Origin: an uncultured Lysobacterales bacterium
Lineage (GTDB): Bacteria; Pseudomonadota; Gammaproteobacteria; Xanthomonadales; SZUA-36
Assembly: GCA_937924405.1 (NCBI GenBank)
Contig: CALDVW010000041.1
Coordinates: 1-64,000, forward strand
Length of the DNA stretch: 64,000 nucleotides
Direction: 5' to 3'
Made by a program: the position numbers and the translations under genes. The notes under the pieces were generated by a model, which did no database searches, was not told the DNA's origin, and saw only the letters and a list, made by a program, of their open reading frames with translations. Positions within the stretch are counted from its first letter, which is position 1, and each line of letters starts with the position of its first letter. Positions 8,238-16,571 of this stretch are shown piece after piece.

Positions 8238-8729
8238 TCAACCTTCGGGCGCACTCATCTGCGCGCCGGGAACAGGATTGAAGTAGTGGATGACAACGTG
8301 TCGCCTGGCGATTTTCCAGACACCCCCGCGCCGCTCGAAGTCGTCGCTGTAGGTTGCGCTGATCATCTGTACAATGTCATCCGCGGTGGCGCCCATGCAA
8401 TCGACATTGCACACGCCGCTGGCGTGATCGGCGTCGTGGAAAGTCAGCCGCAGGTTCGAAGTCAGATGATGCGTCTCGCGCCAGACCGGATAGAGGATGT
8501 CGAAGACTGCTTCACGGATGCCTTCGTGATTATTGAAAGTACCGAAAGGCGCTCCGATTTCCCAGATCGCATCAGGATGCCAGATCGAGATGAAGCGGTC
8601 CCAGTCATGGTTGTCGAAGCCAAGGCAGTAGTCGGTCACCAGGTCGCGCAGGGCGGCCCTGCTTTCCAGTTCGTCGATGCGGCTGGTCAGGGCGGCAATC
8701 TGTGTTTGAAGATCGTTGTGGTCATTCAT
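8238..8729 (-). CDS. NTF2/SnoaL-like protein
   Basis: This 163-residue protein has an N-terminal coiled-coil-like helix (LQTQIAALTSRIDELESRAA) followed by a SnoaL-like cone fold: LVTDYCLGFDNHDWDRFISI, then HPDAIWEI, then HHLTSNLRLTF. Members of this superfamily act as isomerases, dehydratases, cyclases or ring-hydroxylase small subunits, including ketosteroid isomerase. The start at 8729 follows GAAGGACTTAATC. The frame reaches 8771, but that would overlap the cytochrome gene without its own ribosome site. A second NTF2-like protein is in the right arm (19080-19493), so the pathway probably uses two such steps or subunits. The reaction is not known. Confidence 0.75.
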   Translation of the reverse strand: MNDHNDLQTQIAALTSRIDELESRAALRDLVTDYCLGFDNHDWDRFISIWHPDAIWEIGAPFGTFNNHEGIREAVFDILYPVWRETHHLTSNLRLTFHDADHASGVCNVDCMGATADDIVQMISATYSDDFERRGGVWKIARRHVVIHYFNPVPGAQMSAPEG

Positions 8730-8740
8730 GATTAAGTCCT

Positions 8741-9118
8741 TCAATTCTGTAGTGCCCCCTGCTCGATCCACAACCGGATCGTTTCGATCTGGCCGGGGTC
8801 AAGGGGCGGTTGCTGAATGGGCATCAGCCTGCCCGAGCCACCAACCGATTCCCCTGAATCGATCAGCTTGATGTACAGGTAGCTATTGTCGGGAGCGCCC
8901 GGGTCGACAAGAGGCAGCGGGCTCTGGTCTGACGGAATGCCAACCACGCGGGCCCAGGCATCCGGATAGAGACCCAGCCCGCCCTGCTCGGAGCCGGGCA
9001 GGTGACACATCACGCAATAGCTGTTCAGGATCGGCATTACATCGTCTTGAAAACCGATATTTTCCGCCTGAGCGGTGCCGATGAGCGGCGCCAGCATAAA
9101 CGGAAGCCATCGCATCAT
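8741..9118 (-). CDS. Small secreted c-type cytochrome
   Basis: This 125-residue protein has a signal peptide (MMRWLPFMLAPLIGTAQA) and a single haem-attachment motif CVMCH at about residues 35-39, with LMP around residue 100 as a candidate distal methionine. It would be a periplasmic monohaem cytochrome c. It lies 9 bases downstream of the Tat-signal flavoprotein gene and 11 bases before the NTF2-like gene, and so is very likely co-transcribed with them. The obvious role is taking electrons from that flavoprotein to the respiratory chain. The motif and signal are visible; the partnership is inferred from position. Confidence 0.8.
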   Translation of the reverse strand: MMRWLPFMLAPLIGTAQAENIGFQDDVMPILNSYCVMCHLPGSEQGGLGLYPDAWARVVGIPSDQSPLPLVDPGAPDNSYLYIKLIDSGESVGGSGRLMPIQQPPLDPGQIETIRLWIEQGALQN

Positions 9119-9127
9119 GAGCTTTTG

Positions 9128-10873
9128 TCAGGCTTTGTCCAGCGGTTCAAGATGCGCTGCGTTTGCGGCGATGTAGCCAAAGGTCATCGACAGGCCCAGC
9201 GTATGGCCGGCGCCCCAGTATGCTTCTCCGGATGGGCTGGCGATGCAGTTGCCTGCTCCATAGAGTCCGGGGATAGGCTGGTCTTCGGTATCCAGCACCC
9301 GGGCGCTGGCATCGATGGCCGGGCCGCCACAGGTGTCGAGAGCACCTGCTGCGAGAATCAGGGCATAGAACGGACCCTCGTCGCGAAACGGGTGCATGGT
9401 TATGTTCGGCCCCGGGTTTGCCGGCCATTCACTGTCTGCCTTCATCGGGGAGAATACCTGGTGCCACTCGGTATCATAAGCTGCCTGACCGCGCTGAAAG
9501 TCACCGTCTATTCCGGATTTTGCGTAACCATTGAAGCGTTCAAGTGTATTTTTCAGGTTGGACGCAAAGGACGGCCCAAGGGAAACTCCCCCTGTCTGTT
9601 TTGCGACTTCAGACAGACGCCGATCGATATCGGACGCCAGTTCTTCAAGCGAATTGCCTTTAAGCACCTGGCTTGCAGTGTTTGAATCAGCAGGTATCGG
9701 GTACACGCCCGCGAAGCCTTCTGCGGTTCTCTGGTCATAGACCATGAACAGCAACTGGTTGGGAAACTCCGCCTGTGATGCATCGTAGATGCCGTGCACC
9801 TCGGTACGGTCGTTGTAATTCCGGTTTTCATTGACTACCCGGACGCCGTGCCGGTTGACCTGGACCATGGAATCACCCGGCGGAAAAAATACACCGGCTG
9901 CCAGTTTCGAACTCTGCAGCGCTTCTTCGAGCATGATCTGCGTGCGCCACGCACTAGACATGATCCCCATACGGGCGCCGGCGGCTCCGGCAATATTGAT
10001 GAAATCTCCGGTGGCCCAGGGCATGGCGCAGGAACCCCACAGGCGACTGGGTTGGTACATGCCAAGAAATTCCGGGTTGTGGACGTAGCCGCCCGTGGCA
10101 AAAATTGCTGCCTTGCGTATTCGTATCCTGACTTTCGCATCACCCGACTCTGCCTCCACTCCCGCTACACGGCCGTCCGGGTTCAGAATCAGCCGCATGG
10201 CGCGGTGATTGGTCAGTATCGGAATTTTTCGTTCCTTCACGGCGCTGGTCAGTTGCGTCATCAATTCAGGCCCGCCGCCCATGCTCCCGTCATCTTTCAA
10301 GGGCCCGAGCGCGCGGCCTGCCGGGACTTTGTTTTCCGGTACATGGTCAAGGTAGTCCGTCGCAGGCCGGTCGAGAAAGAACATACGCCATTCACCCAGT
10401 TTGAGTGCACCATGGCCGCGTAAGCTGTCGGCCGCACCGGATGCGTTGTCATAGAAGGCTTCCAGTAGTCCGAACTCACGTGTGGAAAGGCCCAGTTGCG
10501 CGTCGGCCGGGTTGAATTTTTCGGGGTAGGAATAGCGCGCCAGGTATCTCAGGCAGTCTTCTTTTTTATCCGTAATGCCCTTTTCCCTGAGCGTGAAATT
10601 ATCGGGTATCCACAGTACACCGGCAGATTTCGCAGAGGTGCCCCCGGTGATGGGTGCTTTTTCGATCACCAGGACCGCATCACCGTTTTCATGTGCCGTG
10701 ATCGCTGCAGTCGCCGCGCCCACGCCGCTGCCGACTACCAGGATATCCGTCTCATGATCCCAGTTGATGGCTGCTTCAGCCCTTGAAGAACGTAATGTGA
10801 TAACGCCCAGCGACAGGGCGCCGGCGCCTGCAATGGCCTGTCTTCGAGTTATGCCTTGCCGGTTTTTACCCAT
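9128..10873 (-). CDS. Tat-exported FAD-dependent dehydrogenase, KstD/fumarate-reductase-like
   Basis: This 581-residue flavoprotein has an N-terminal twin-arginine signal (RRQAIAGAGALSLGVI; R10-R11), then the FAD dinucleotide-binding motif DILVVGSGVGAA (about residues 43-54) followed by E-K and GGTSAKSAGV. The C-terminal FAD segment is GLYGAGN and then GAGHTLGLSMTFGYIA, which closely follows the pattern in 3-ketosteroid-delta1-dehydrogenases and related FAD dehydrogenases. Length fits the family. Export is unusual for KstD, which normally works in the cytoplasm. Together with the adjacent cytochrome it suggests periplasmic dehydrogenation of the incoming substrate. The start follows GGAGAAGGCAA. 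Succinate/fumarate-type or urocanate-type reductases are alternative relatives. Confidence 0.82.
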   Translation of the reverse strand: MGKNRQGITRRQAIAGAGALSLGVITLRSSRAEAAINWDHETDILVVGSGVGAATAAITAHENGDAVLVIEKAPITGGTSAKSAGVLWIPDNFTLREKGITDKKEDCLRYLARYSYPEKFNPADAQLGLSTREFGLLEAFYDNASGAADSLRGHGALKLGEWRMFFLDRPATDYLDHVPENKVPAGRALGPLKDDGSMGGGPELMTQLTSAVKERKIPILTNHRAMRLILNPDGRVAGVEAESGDAKVRIRIRKAAIFATGGYVHNPEFLGMYQPSRLWGSCAMPWATGDFINIAGAAGARMGIMSSAWRTQIMLEEALQSSKLAAGVFFPPGDSMVQVNRHGVRVVNENRNYNDRTEVHGIYDASQAEFPNQLLFMVYDQRTAEGFAGVYPIPADSNTASQVLKGNSLEELASDIDRRLSEVAKQTGGVSLGPSFASNLKNTLERFNGYAKSGIDGDFQRGQAAYDTEWHQVFSPMKADSEWPANPGPNITMHPFRDEGPFYALILAAGALDTCGGPAIDASARVLDTEDQPIPGLYGAGNCIASPSGEAYWGAGHTLGLSMTFGYIAANAAHLEPLDKA

Positions 10874-10914
10874 TTGCCTTCTCCTGTATCAATAGCAGGC
10901 CCGGGGCGGGAATG

Positions 10915-12576
10915 CTAACGCTGCAGTTCGATTCCCGCTGCTTCCCGGTCCCAGCAGTCTGCCGTGATACCTTCTTTCTTCAGTTTGAATTTCTCGACAC
11001 GCTCACTGGGCGTTTTGGGCATGCTGTCCCGAATGGCTATGTAACGCGGTATCGCGAAATAGGCCATGCGCGGTTCACACCAGCGGATCAATTCTTCTTC
11101 GGTCACCTGGTGGCCTTCTTTAAGCACGACGACTGCTTTGACTTCTTCTTCGCCCAGGTCTGAAGGCACTCCCACGGCGCAGGATTCAAGAACTGCCTCG
11201 TGTGAGCTGATCACGGTTTCAACCTCGAAGGAGGAGATGTTTTCCCCCCGGCGCCGGATCGCCTGCTTTTTTCGGTCCACGAAGAAGAAGTAGCCATCCT
11301 CGTCCATGCGCCCGAGATCACCGGTGTGAATCCAGCCGTTACTGAACAAATCCAGCGTGGCTTCGGGCTTGTTGTAGTAACCCGTGGTGCCCACGAACAT
11401 CTTGTTTGATCGCGCGATGAACTCACCCAGGCTGCCGGGTTTGCATTCATTGTCGTCGTCATCGACGATGCGCACATCCCAGCCGGTGATGGGCTTGCCG
11501 CAGGCCCCGGCACGGGGCTCGTCATAGGGGCTGACCAGGCAGCAATAACATTCGGTCATGCCGTAAACTTCGAGAATCTTGGTGTTGAAGCGGTCCTGGA
11601 AAGCATGCCATTCATCTTGCGGGGCCGCTGCTCCAACCATCAACCGGACCGGGTTGTCACCGTCATCTTCGCTTTCTTCCTGTTTCAGCAGAATCGGGAT
11701 GATGCCGCCGATGTAATTGGCCTCGGTACAGTTCCAGCGACGGCAATCGTCCCACAACCGGCTGGCGGAAAAGCGCTCGACAATCACAGCCTTGGCATCC
11801 GCCAGGATGGCGGGGCCGATGGTGATGCCCTGGGCGTTACCGTGGAAAAACGGCAGACCGGTATAGAGAACGTCGTCCTCGGTATAGCGTGAATACCTGA
11901 CGGATTCTGCCCAGATGTCATACCAGTAGTGATGGCTGAACATCACCCCTTTGGATACGCCCGTCGTGCCGGAAGTGTAGAGGATGGTCGCGAGATCGCT
12001 GTAATGCACATTCACATCCGGCGTGTCGGAAGAATGGTCCATCAACTCCGGGAAGGTGAGGTGTTCGAAACCCGCCCATTGCGGTATTGTTTCGCCGGTC
12101 CCGGCGGAGTCCGTGTAGGCGATGTGGCGAATTTCCTCCAGGTCGCCGGCAATGCCCTCGAGGCGGTCCAGGTACTGCAGGTCGGCCGCCAGCGCAACGC
12201 AGTCCGACTGCACCATCTGATAGGCCAGGCCCTGCCCCTTGAGTGCAACATTGATCGGCACTTCGACGGCGCCGATTTTATTGAGGGCAAACCATGCGTA
12301 AAGGAATTCCGGAGAATTTGGCAGCATCAGGGCAACCTTGTCGCCGTGCTTCACGCCCATTGACAGGAAACCGTTGGCCGCCTTGTTGATGCTTTCGTTC
12401 AGTTCGCCCAGCGTGATCGGATCATCCCTGAACTGGAACACGACGTGGTCAGGGTACTGCCTGGCCTTGTCTTCGATGATGCTGGTCAGAACCCGGTCAT
12501 GTTGGGCATATTCCTGCATGTTCCAGGATTCCCACTTCTTCGCGTGGCGCTCGAACTTGTCATCCCATCGGCCCAT
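10915..12576 (-). CDS. Acyl-CoA synthetase (AMP-forming, FadD/CaiC-like)
   Basis: This 553-residue ANL-family ligase has the ATP-binding P-loop YTSGTTGVSKGV (residues 200-211), the A5-type motif VYGMTECY, GWIHTGDLG with the ribose-binding Asp, and the hinge DRKKQAIRRRGENIS. The C-terminal lysine region reads PKTPSERVEKFKLKK, slightly divergent from the common PRT-GK pattern. It should activate a carboxylic acid to its CoA thioester, initiating the catabolic route. It starts 3 bases after the PPOX-family gene stop. Its position beside a TonB receptor and IpdAB-like genes supports a bulky carboxylate, comparable to FadD3 in steroid metabolism, but substrate class cannot be read from the sequence. 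Confidence 0.88.
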   Translation of the reverse strand: MGRWDDKFERHAKKWESWNMQEYAQHDRVLTSIIEDKARQYPDHVVFQFRDDPITLGELNESINKAANGFLSMGVKHGDKVALMLPNSPEFLYAWFALNKIGAVEVPINVALKGQGLAYQMVQSDCVALAADLQYLDRLEGIAGDLEEIRHIAYTDSAGTGETIPQWAGFEHLTFPELMDHSSDTPDVNVHYSDLATILYTSGTTGVSKGVMFSHHYWYDIWAESVRYSRYTEDDVLYTGLPFFHGNAQGITIGPAILADAKAVIVERFSASRLWDDCRRWNCTEANYIGGIIPILLKQEESEDDGDNPVRLMVGAAAPQDEWHAFQDRFNTKILEVYGMTECYCCLVSPYDEPRAGACGKPITGWDVRIVDDDDNECKPGSLGEFIARSNKMFVGTTGYYNKPEATLDLFSNGWIHTGDLGRMDEDGYFFFVDRKKQAIRRRGENISSFEVETVISSHEAVLESCAVGVPSDLGEEEVKAVVVLKEGHQVTEEELIRWCEPRMAYFAIPRYIAIRDSMPKTPSERVEKFKLKKEGITADCWDREAAGIELQR

Positions 12577-12579
12577 GAC

Positions 12580-13182
12580 TTAACTCACCGACAGATCAAG
12601 CTGCGCCTGGCTCATGTACTTGTTGACCAGCTTCTGGCTTTCGCCGTACCAAACACCTTCGTCGTGCGCCTCCAGCATCTTACCGAGGTCCCAGGTCATG
12701 ATCTTCTCGGGCACGACCTCGATGATGCAGCGCAGCGGCGTGTGCACGGCTTCGAAGGCCGCAGCACGCTCTTCGTCCGTGGTCAGCTCGAAGAAATACT
12801 TGTCGATGATCTGCCAGTGAATCTCGCGCATCATCTCGTCGTCGTCGTGGATGACCGCCTGACCCATGACCAGGATAGCTTTCTGATGCCGGACATTGGT
12901 GCCGTCATTGTGGACGGCGACCGTGATCTTCGGGTTCTCCATCAGGCAGCCCACCTTGAGGCGGTAGTTCTTGATCGTGCTCATCATGATGTTGTCATTC
13001 TTGATGACGTAGAACATCGGGGATACGACCGGGTAGCCTCTCTTGTTGACGTGGGCCATGTTGCAATAGGCGTTTCCGCGGTAGAGCAGTTCGAACTCGT
13101 CCTCTTCCATCGGGTAATCCTGGGCTACTCTGAGTTGCTCGAGTCTGACTGGGTCAAATTTGGGTTTTGGTGCGTCCGACAT
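12580..13182 (-). CDS. PPOX/FDOR-B split-barrel flavin- or F420-binding protein
   Basis: This 200-residue protein of the pyridoxamine 5'-phosphate oxidase-like split-barrel superfamily contains VNKRGYPVVSPMFYVIKND, then MMSTIKNYRLKVGCLMENPK and ITVAVHND. This is the strand-turn pattern shared by FMN-, haem- and F420-binding members; the KRG-P-VSP and K-rich T-KN-R segments resemble FDOR-B F420 proteins. The start at 13182 follows AAGGAG at an 8-base spacing. The frame extends to 13236 without a ribosome site. It is the first gene after the TonB receptor, separated by a hairpin. With the F420 genes in this window, an F420H2-dependent reductase is a fair reading, but FMN use is not excluded. 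Confidence 0.75.
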   Translation of the reverse strand: MSDAPKPKFDPVRLEQLRVAQDYPMEEDEFELLYRGNAYCNMAHVNKRGYPVVSPMFYVIKNDNIMMSTIKNYRLKVGCLMENPKITVAVHNDGTNVRHQKAILVMGQAVIHDDDEMMREIHWQIIDKYFFELTTDEERAAAFEAVHTPLRCIIEVVPEKIMTWDLGKMLEAHDEGVWYGESQKLVNKYMSQAQLDLSVS

Positions 13183-13215
13183 GTGAATTGCTCCTTTTGA
13201 ATCAAGATCGCCAAA

Positions 13216-13244
13216 CCGCATCGGCGCTGATTGCACCGATGCGG
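13216..13244 (-). terminator. Hairpin between the TonB receptor and the PPOX gene
   Basis: CCGCATCGG (13216-13224) and CCGATGCGG (13236-13244) form a perfect 9-base-pair stem with an 11-base loop. On the minus strand it is followed only by a short T run (GCGGTTTGG), so it is a weak terminator or an mRNA-processing/stabilising hairpin. It would let the receptor transcript accumulate above the downstream catabolic genes. Confidence 0.6.
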
Positions 13245-13273
13245 ATATGGCGGTTAAACAGTGTGGGTCAATA

Positions 13274-15556
13274 TTAAAATCTGAAGCCTACCTCCAGACC
13301 ATAAGTGCGCGGTGCGCGTGGTGCTGCATAGGACCACAGGCCTGCAACGTCGAATCCAATCTGGTAGCCGTCCTCTCCGCCCAGATTGCGGCCGAACAGG
13401 CTGAAGTACCAGTCGCCGTAATAGTAATTGATCGAGCCATCGATCAAGTTCTGCGATTTGTTGTGCAGTTCCGGCTTATTGGCAAAATCAACTTCGTGCG
13501 CACCAAGATAACGCCAACCGGCCCGGATCAGCATCTGGCCCGCACCCACGGCCCATTCGTAAGAGCCATCAATGCTGAAAGTCGTTTCCGGTGCACGCCT
13601 GAAATCCAGGCCGGAGAAGTCCGTAATTACCGGGTCATCCGTTGTGCCGGTGTTGACCAGGAAATCATCATAGCTGGCGTCCAGTAATCCAAGATTTGAG
13701 CGAATGGTCAACCCTTCCGTGGGCAGCCACATCAATTCGAACTCAGCGCCCTTGATCGTTGCACTGGCGGCATTGACCACACGAGTCACCTGGCCGGTGC
13801 CGCTGGTTTCGGAAGGCTGCTGGATTTCTTCCTGCTTATCCTGATAATCCATGTAGAAAACAGTTGCGTTGAAAATCACGGTACGATCTGCCCACTCCGA
13901 CCGATAGCCAAGCTCATAGTTGTCCACTGTTTCGGGGTCATATGGTATGGTCGCTGTCTCAACGCTGTCGACACGTCCGTTGAAGCCTCCTGCACGGTAT
14001 CCATTTGAATACAATCCGTAGATCATCGAAGCATCGTCAATGGTGTACTTCAGAGCAACCTTGGGTGTGAATTCGTCCCACTTGGCGTTCGCCGCACCTA
14101 CTGTAATGCCGGACTGGTCCGTGGTTTTCTTGTCTTCCGTCCAGCGCCCGCCTAGGGTCAGAGTCCATGCGTCGTTGAAGGAATAATCACCTTCGAAGAA
14201 CAGGGCCTTGGACTTGCTGGTCTGTTTGGTTGTCTGCGGCAGATCCAGCACGATGCCCGGGACCGCGAAACCGATGTAGCTCCGCAATCTGATCTCGTAC
14301 TCGGAGTCCCAGTAATATCCGCCCACCGTGTAGGCCAATTTTCCGCCGGCATCGTAAGTCAGGCGCAATTCATGCGTCGTTTGTTCATATTCCGATGGCC
14401 GATCTGTATGAAATAGTACGTCTGTCACCGCGTCCCAGTCGTTAACCACGGTTTCCTCCGTTTCCCAAATACCGCCGATGTAGTCAATCCGGTAATCGTC
14501 GTTAATGTCCCAACGGGCTTCGAGCTGGTTGGTATCGGCGTCGAAAGTTGCATCATCACAATCGGTGGGTGCTTCGTAGCCAGGCGGAACCCATGGGATG
14601 TCAGGATCGGGAATGGGGATGGTTGCCCCGTCCCCACACTCTCTCAGGATGTCATAGCGATCTCCTGAAACCGGTGTTTCTATATTTGGTGAGCACCAGC
14701 CAAATAAATCACAGAACAACTGGCCGGGCTGGCCAGCATTCAACAGAGGCGGTGAGTCCTGGTCGGTTCTTTCGGCCAGGTAGGTCCATTCAAGTTCAAG
14801 GCCTTGAGTAGGTGCCCAGAGCACATTAATACCACCCGAGGTGTACTTGTACTGGCCATCCTTTCTTCCTGTATTGAGGTTTGTGTAGAAACCCTCGTCC
14901 TGGTTACGATATGCGCCGCTCAGTTTGACACCGAACGTATCGCCATTGCCGAAATTGATTATTCCATCGACCACGCTGGTATCATAATTGCCGTAGCTTG
15001 CCCGAACTTTGCCTCCGAATTCCATTGTCGGCTTGGTTCTTTCCATGATGATGACGCCACCGATGGTATTGCGGCCAAACAGGGTTCCCTGGGGCCCGCG
15101 CGCAACTTCCATTCTTTCCAAATCGATCGCTCTCTCGATACTGCCCGTCATCGTGCCGCGGAATATCCCATCGATTACCACACCGACCGCAGGATCGAAG
15201 TTTTTCTCAACTTCGGAAACGCCGATACCGCGAATGTAGGCAGCAGCCACACCGCCCGGTCCCTGGTTGGTGTCATCGAGTACTGTATTGGGGGAAATAT
15301 AGATCAGGTCACGCACATCGGTGGCAAATGCTGTTTCAATTTCCTTCGTCCCCATCGCACTCACGGACAAAGCGACTTCCTGAAGGTTTTCGACCCGCTT
15401 GCGGGCAGTAACTGTAATTTCTTCAAGTTCTGTGGATTCGTTTCTGGCTTCAGCATCCTCCTCCTGCGCAAGCACCAGAGTCGGTGTGATTAGAATGAAA
15501 CCTGCCAAAATGCAGATGGCCGTAATCAAGATTTTTGCGCTTTTCATGTGCTTCAT
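13274..15556 (-). CDS. TonB-dependent outer-membrane receptor
   Basis: This 760-residue receptor has a signal peptide (hydrophobic core about residues 10-30), a TonB box with the following start of the plug at residues 45-53 (EEITVTARK), plug-domain segments such as NQGPGGVAAAYIRGIG and RGPQGTLFGRNTIGG, and a C-terminal barrel ending in LEVGFRF with a terminal Phe. It takes up a large or scarce compound across the outer membrane using TonB energy. This receptor type (IroN/FyuA-like annotated but often a hydrocarbon or sterol importer) commonly leads degradation loci. Two starts are possible: 15556 (GGAG only 2-3 bases upstream) or 15547 (GGAG about 11 bases upstream). It reads from the divergent promoter shared with the crotonase operon. 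Confidence 0.92.
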   Translation of the reverse strand: MKHMKSAKILITAICILAGFILITPTLVLAQEEDAEARNESTELEEITVTARKRVENLQEVALSVSAMGTKEIETAFATDVRDLIYISPNTVLDDTNQGPGGVAAAYIRGIGVSEVEKNFDPAVGVVIDGIFRGTMTGSIERAIDLERMEVARGPQGTLFGRNTIGGVIIMERTKPTMEFGGKVRASYGNYDTSVVDGIINFGNGDTFGVKLSGAYRNQDEGFYTNLNTGRKDGQYKYTSGGINVLWAPTQGLELEWTYLAERTDQDSPPLLNAGQPGQLFCDLFGWCSPNIETPVSGDRYDILRECGDGATIPIPDPDIPWVPPGYEAPTDCDDATFDADTNQLEARWDINDDYRIDYIGGIWETEETVVNDWDAVTDVLFHTDRPSEYEQTTHELRLTYDAGGKLAYTVGGYYWDSEYEIRLRSYIGFAVPGIVLDLPQTTKQTSKSKALFFEGDYSFNDAWTLTLGGRWTEDKKTTDQSGITVGAANAKWDEFTPKVALKYTIDDASMIYGLYSNGYRAGGFNGRVDSVETATIPYDPETVDNYELGYRSEWADRTVIFNATVFYMDYQDKQEEIQQPSETSGTGQVTRVVNAASATIKGAEFELMWLPTEGLTIRSNLGLLDASYDDFLVNTGTTDDPVITDFSGLDFRRAPETTFSIDGSYEWAVGAGQMLIRAGWRYLGAHEVDFANKPELHNKSQNLIDGSINYYYGDWYFSLFGRNLGGEDGYQIGFDVAGLWSYAAPRAPRTYGLEVGFRF

Positions 15557-15660
15557 TTCTCCATCCCCGTTTAATAATTGATTGTGCCAGTCTTTTGCTG
15601 GTTGCTAACAGTTGCTGTGAATAAAAATTTCGGCCACAGGCCCCGGGTGAATTCAAAAAC

Positions 15661-15675
15661 TTGAACTTTGTTCAA
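15661..15675. promoter_or_regulatory. Palindromic operator candidate, copy 1 (catabolic divergent promoter)
   Basis: TTGAACTTTGTTCAA is a perfect inverted repeat with 6-base arms and a 3-base centre. It lies in the 241-base divergent region between the TonB receptor start and the crotonase start. Just upstream, TTCAAAAACTTGAA adds a further inverted half-site. The same palindrome with one change recurs at 24930-24944 between cofE and the cofC fusion gene. Size and symmetry suit a TetR-type or similar dimeric repressor; a TetR gene (18448-19083) is in the operon read from here. Confidence 0.6.
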
Positions 15676-15797
15676 TGTTTCCACAGAATACGAAGAATTG
15701 TCAAGCATCGAGTGAGTGAAGCCGCGGTGGATTTCCTCCAGGATTGTTTGTCTTGAAATTCCCGGATTTATCGCTGGAAACAAGAGTTGAGGACAGA

Positions 15798-16571
15798 ATG
15801 TCAGATATCGAAGTTGAACGAAAGGGCGAGGTTGAATGGATTCGCCTGAACCGACCGGACCGTATGAATGCTTACGATGCGGAAATGGCGGGGGAACTCA
15901 TTGATGCCGTTGAGAACGCGTCTGATGCCGGTGTGATCGTTTTAACCGGAACAGGCCGGGCATTTTGCGCGGGTGGCTATCTGGCCAATCTGAGCGACCC
16001 GGACCCCGAGGCGCTCAGGAGCATGTTCTACGGATCCCTGAAAGTTTACGAGTCGCTCCGAACCAGCCCTCGCCCGGTTATAGCGGCAGTCAACGGCGCG
16101 GCAGCTGGTGGCGGTAATGAATTGGTAGTGGCCTGCGACATCGCGATAGCCGCCGAAAAAGCCACCTTTGGACAAACCGGAGTGAAGGTCGGCAGCGCAC
16201 CGGTGCTGGGAGGAACCAATTTCCTGAGCATGAGTGTTGGTGAAAAGCGCGCCAAGGAAATCGCCTTCATGTGTCGGCGCTACCCGGCAAAAGAAGCATT
16301 GGAGATGGGCTTGATCAATGCGGTTGTTCCCGCTGAGCAACTTGAAGATGAGGTGACGAAGTGGGCGGATGAGTTGCTCTATATGAGTCCCCGCTACCTG
16401 GAAATCGCCAAGATCAGTTCCAATGTGTGGTGGAATCAGTGTCGCGACAATTACCTCAGCGGTCTGGCCATGCTGGTGCAGGCGATCGGATCAGCGGACA
16501 TGATCGAAGGCGCATCGGCCTTCATGGAAAAAAGAAGGCCACAGTTCCAGGGACGCAAAAAACAACCATGA
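15798..16571 (+). CDS. Crotonase-family ring hydrolase (MenB/EchA20/BadI-like)
   Basis: This 257-residue crotonase has FCAGG at the first oxyanion-hole segment and NGAAAGGGNELVVACD at the second. The region FGQTGVKVGSAP and then RAKEIAFMCRRYPAKEALEMGLIN is the MenB-type signature, where canonical enoyl-CoA hydratases differ. MenB-like crotonases form or break rings by Claisen chemistry: MenB closes naphthoate, BadI opens 2-ketocyclohexanecarboxyl-CoA, EchA20 opens the steroid D-ring remnant. No other menaquinone genes are here, so ring opening in catabolism is the better reading. The ATG at 15798 follows TTGAGGACAG. The frame back to 15744 has no ribosome site. The stop overlaps the next gene by ATGA. 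Confidence 0.82.
   Translation: MSDIEVERKGEVEWIRLNRPDRMNAYDAEMAGELIDAVENASDAGVIVLTGTGRAFCAGGYLANLSDPDPEALRSMFYGSLKVYESLRTSPRPVIAAVNGAAAGGGNELVVACDIAIAAEKATFGQTGVKVGSAPVLGGTNFLSMSVGEKRAKEIAFMCRRYPAKEALEMGLINAVVPAEQLEDEVTKWADELLYMSPRYLEIAKISSNVWWNQCRDNYLSGLAMLVQAIGSADMIEGASAFMEKRRPQFQGRKKQP

Noticed and set aside
12445-13200. Plus-strand 251-residue frame opposite the ligase and PPOX genes
   Set aside because: It is antisense to two genes with clear family motifs; its His/Val/Asp-rich composition is typical of shadow frames.
15798-16571. The crotonase as menB of menaquinone synthesis
   Set aside because: The neighbours are all catabolic and no other men genes are in the window; the MenB-like motifs are shared by ring-opening relatives.
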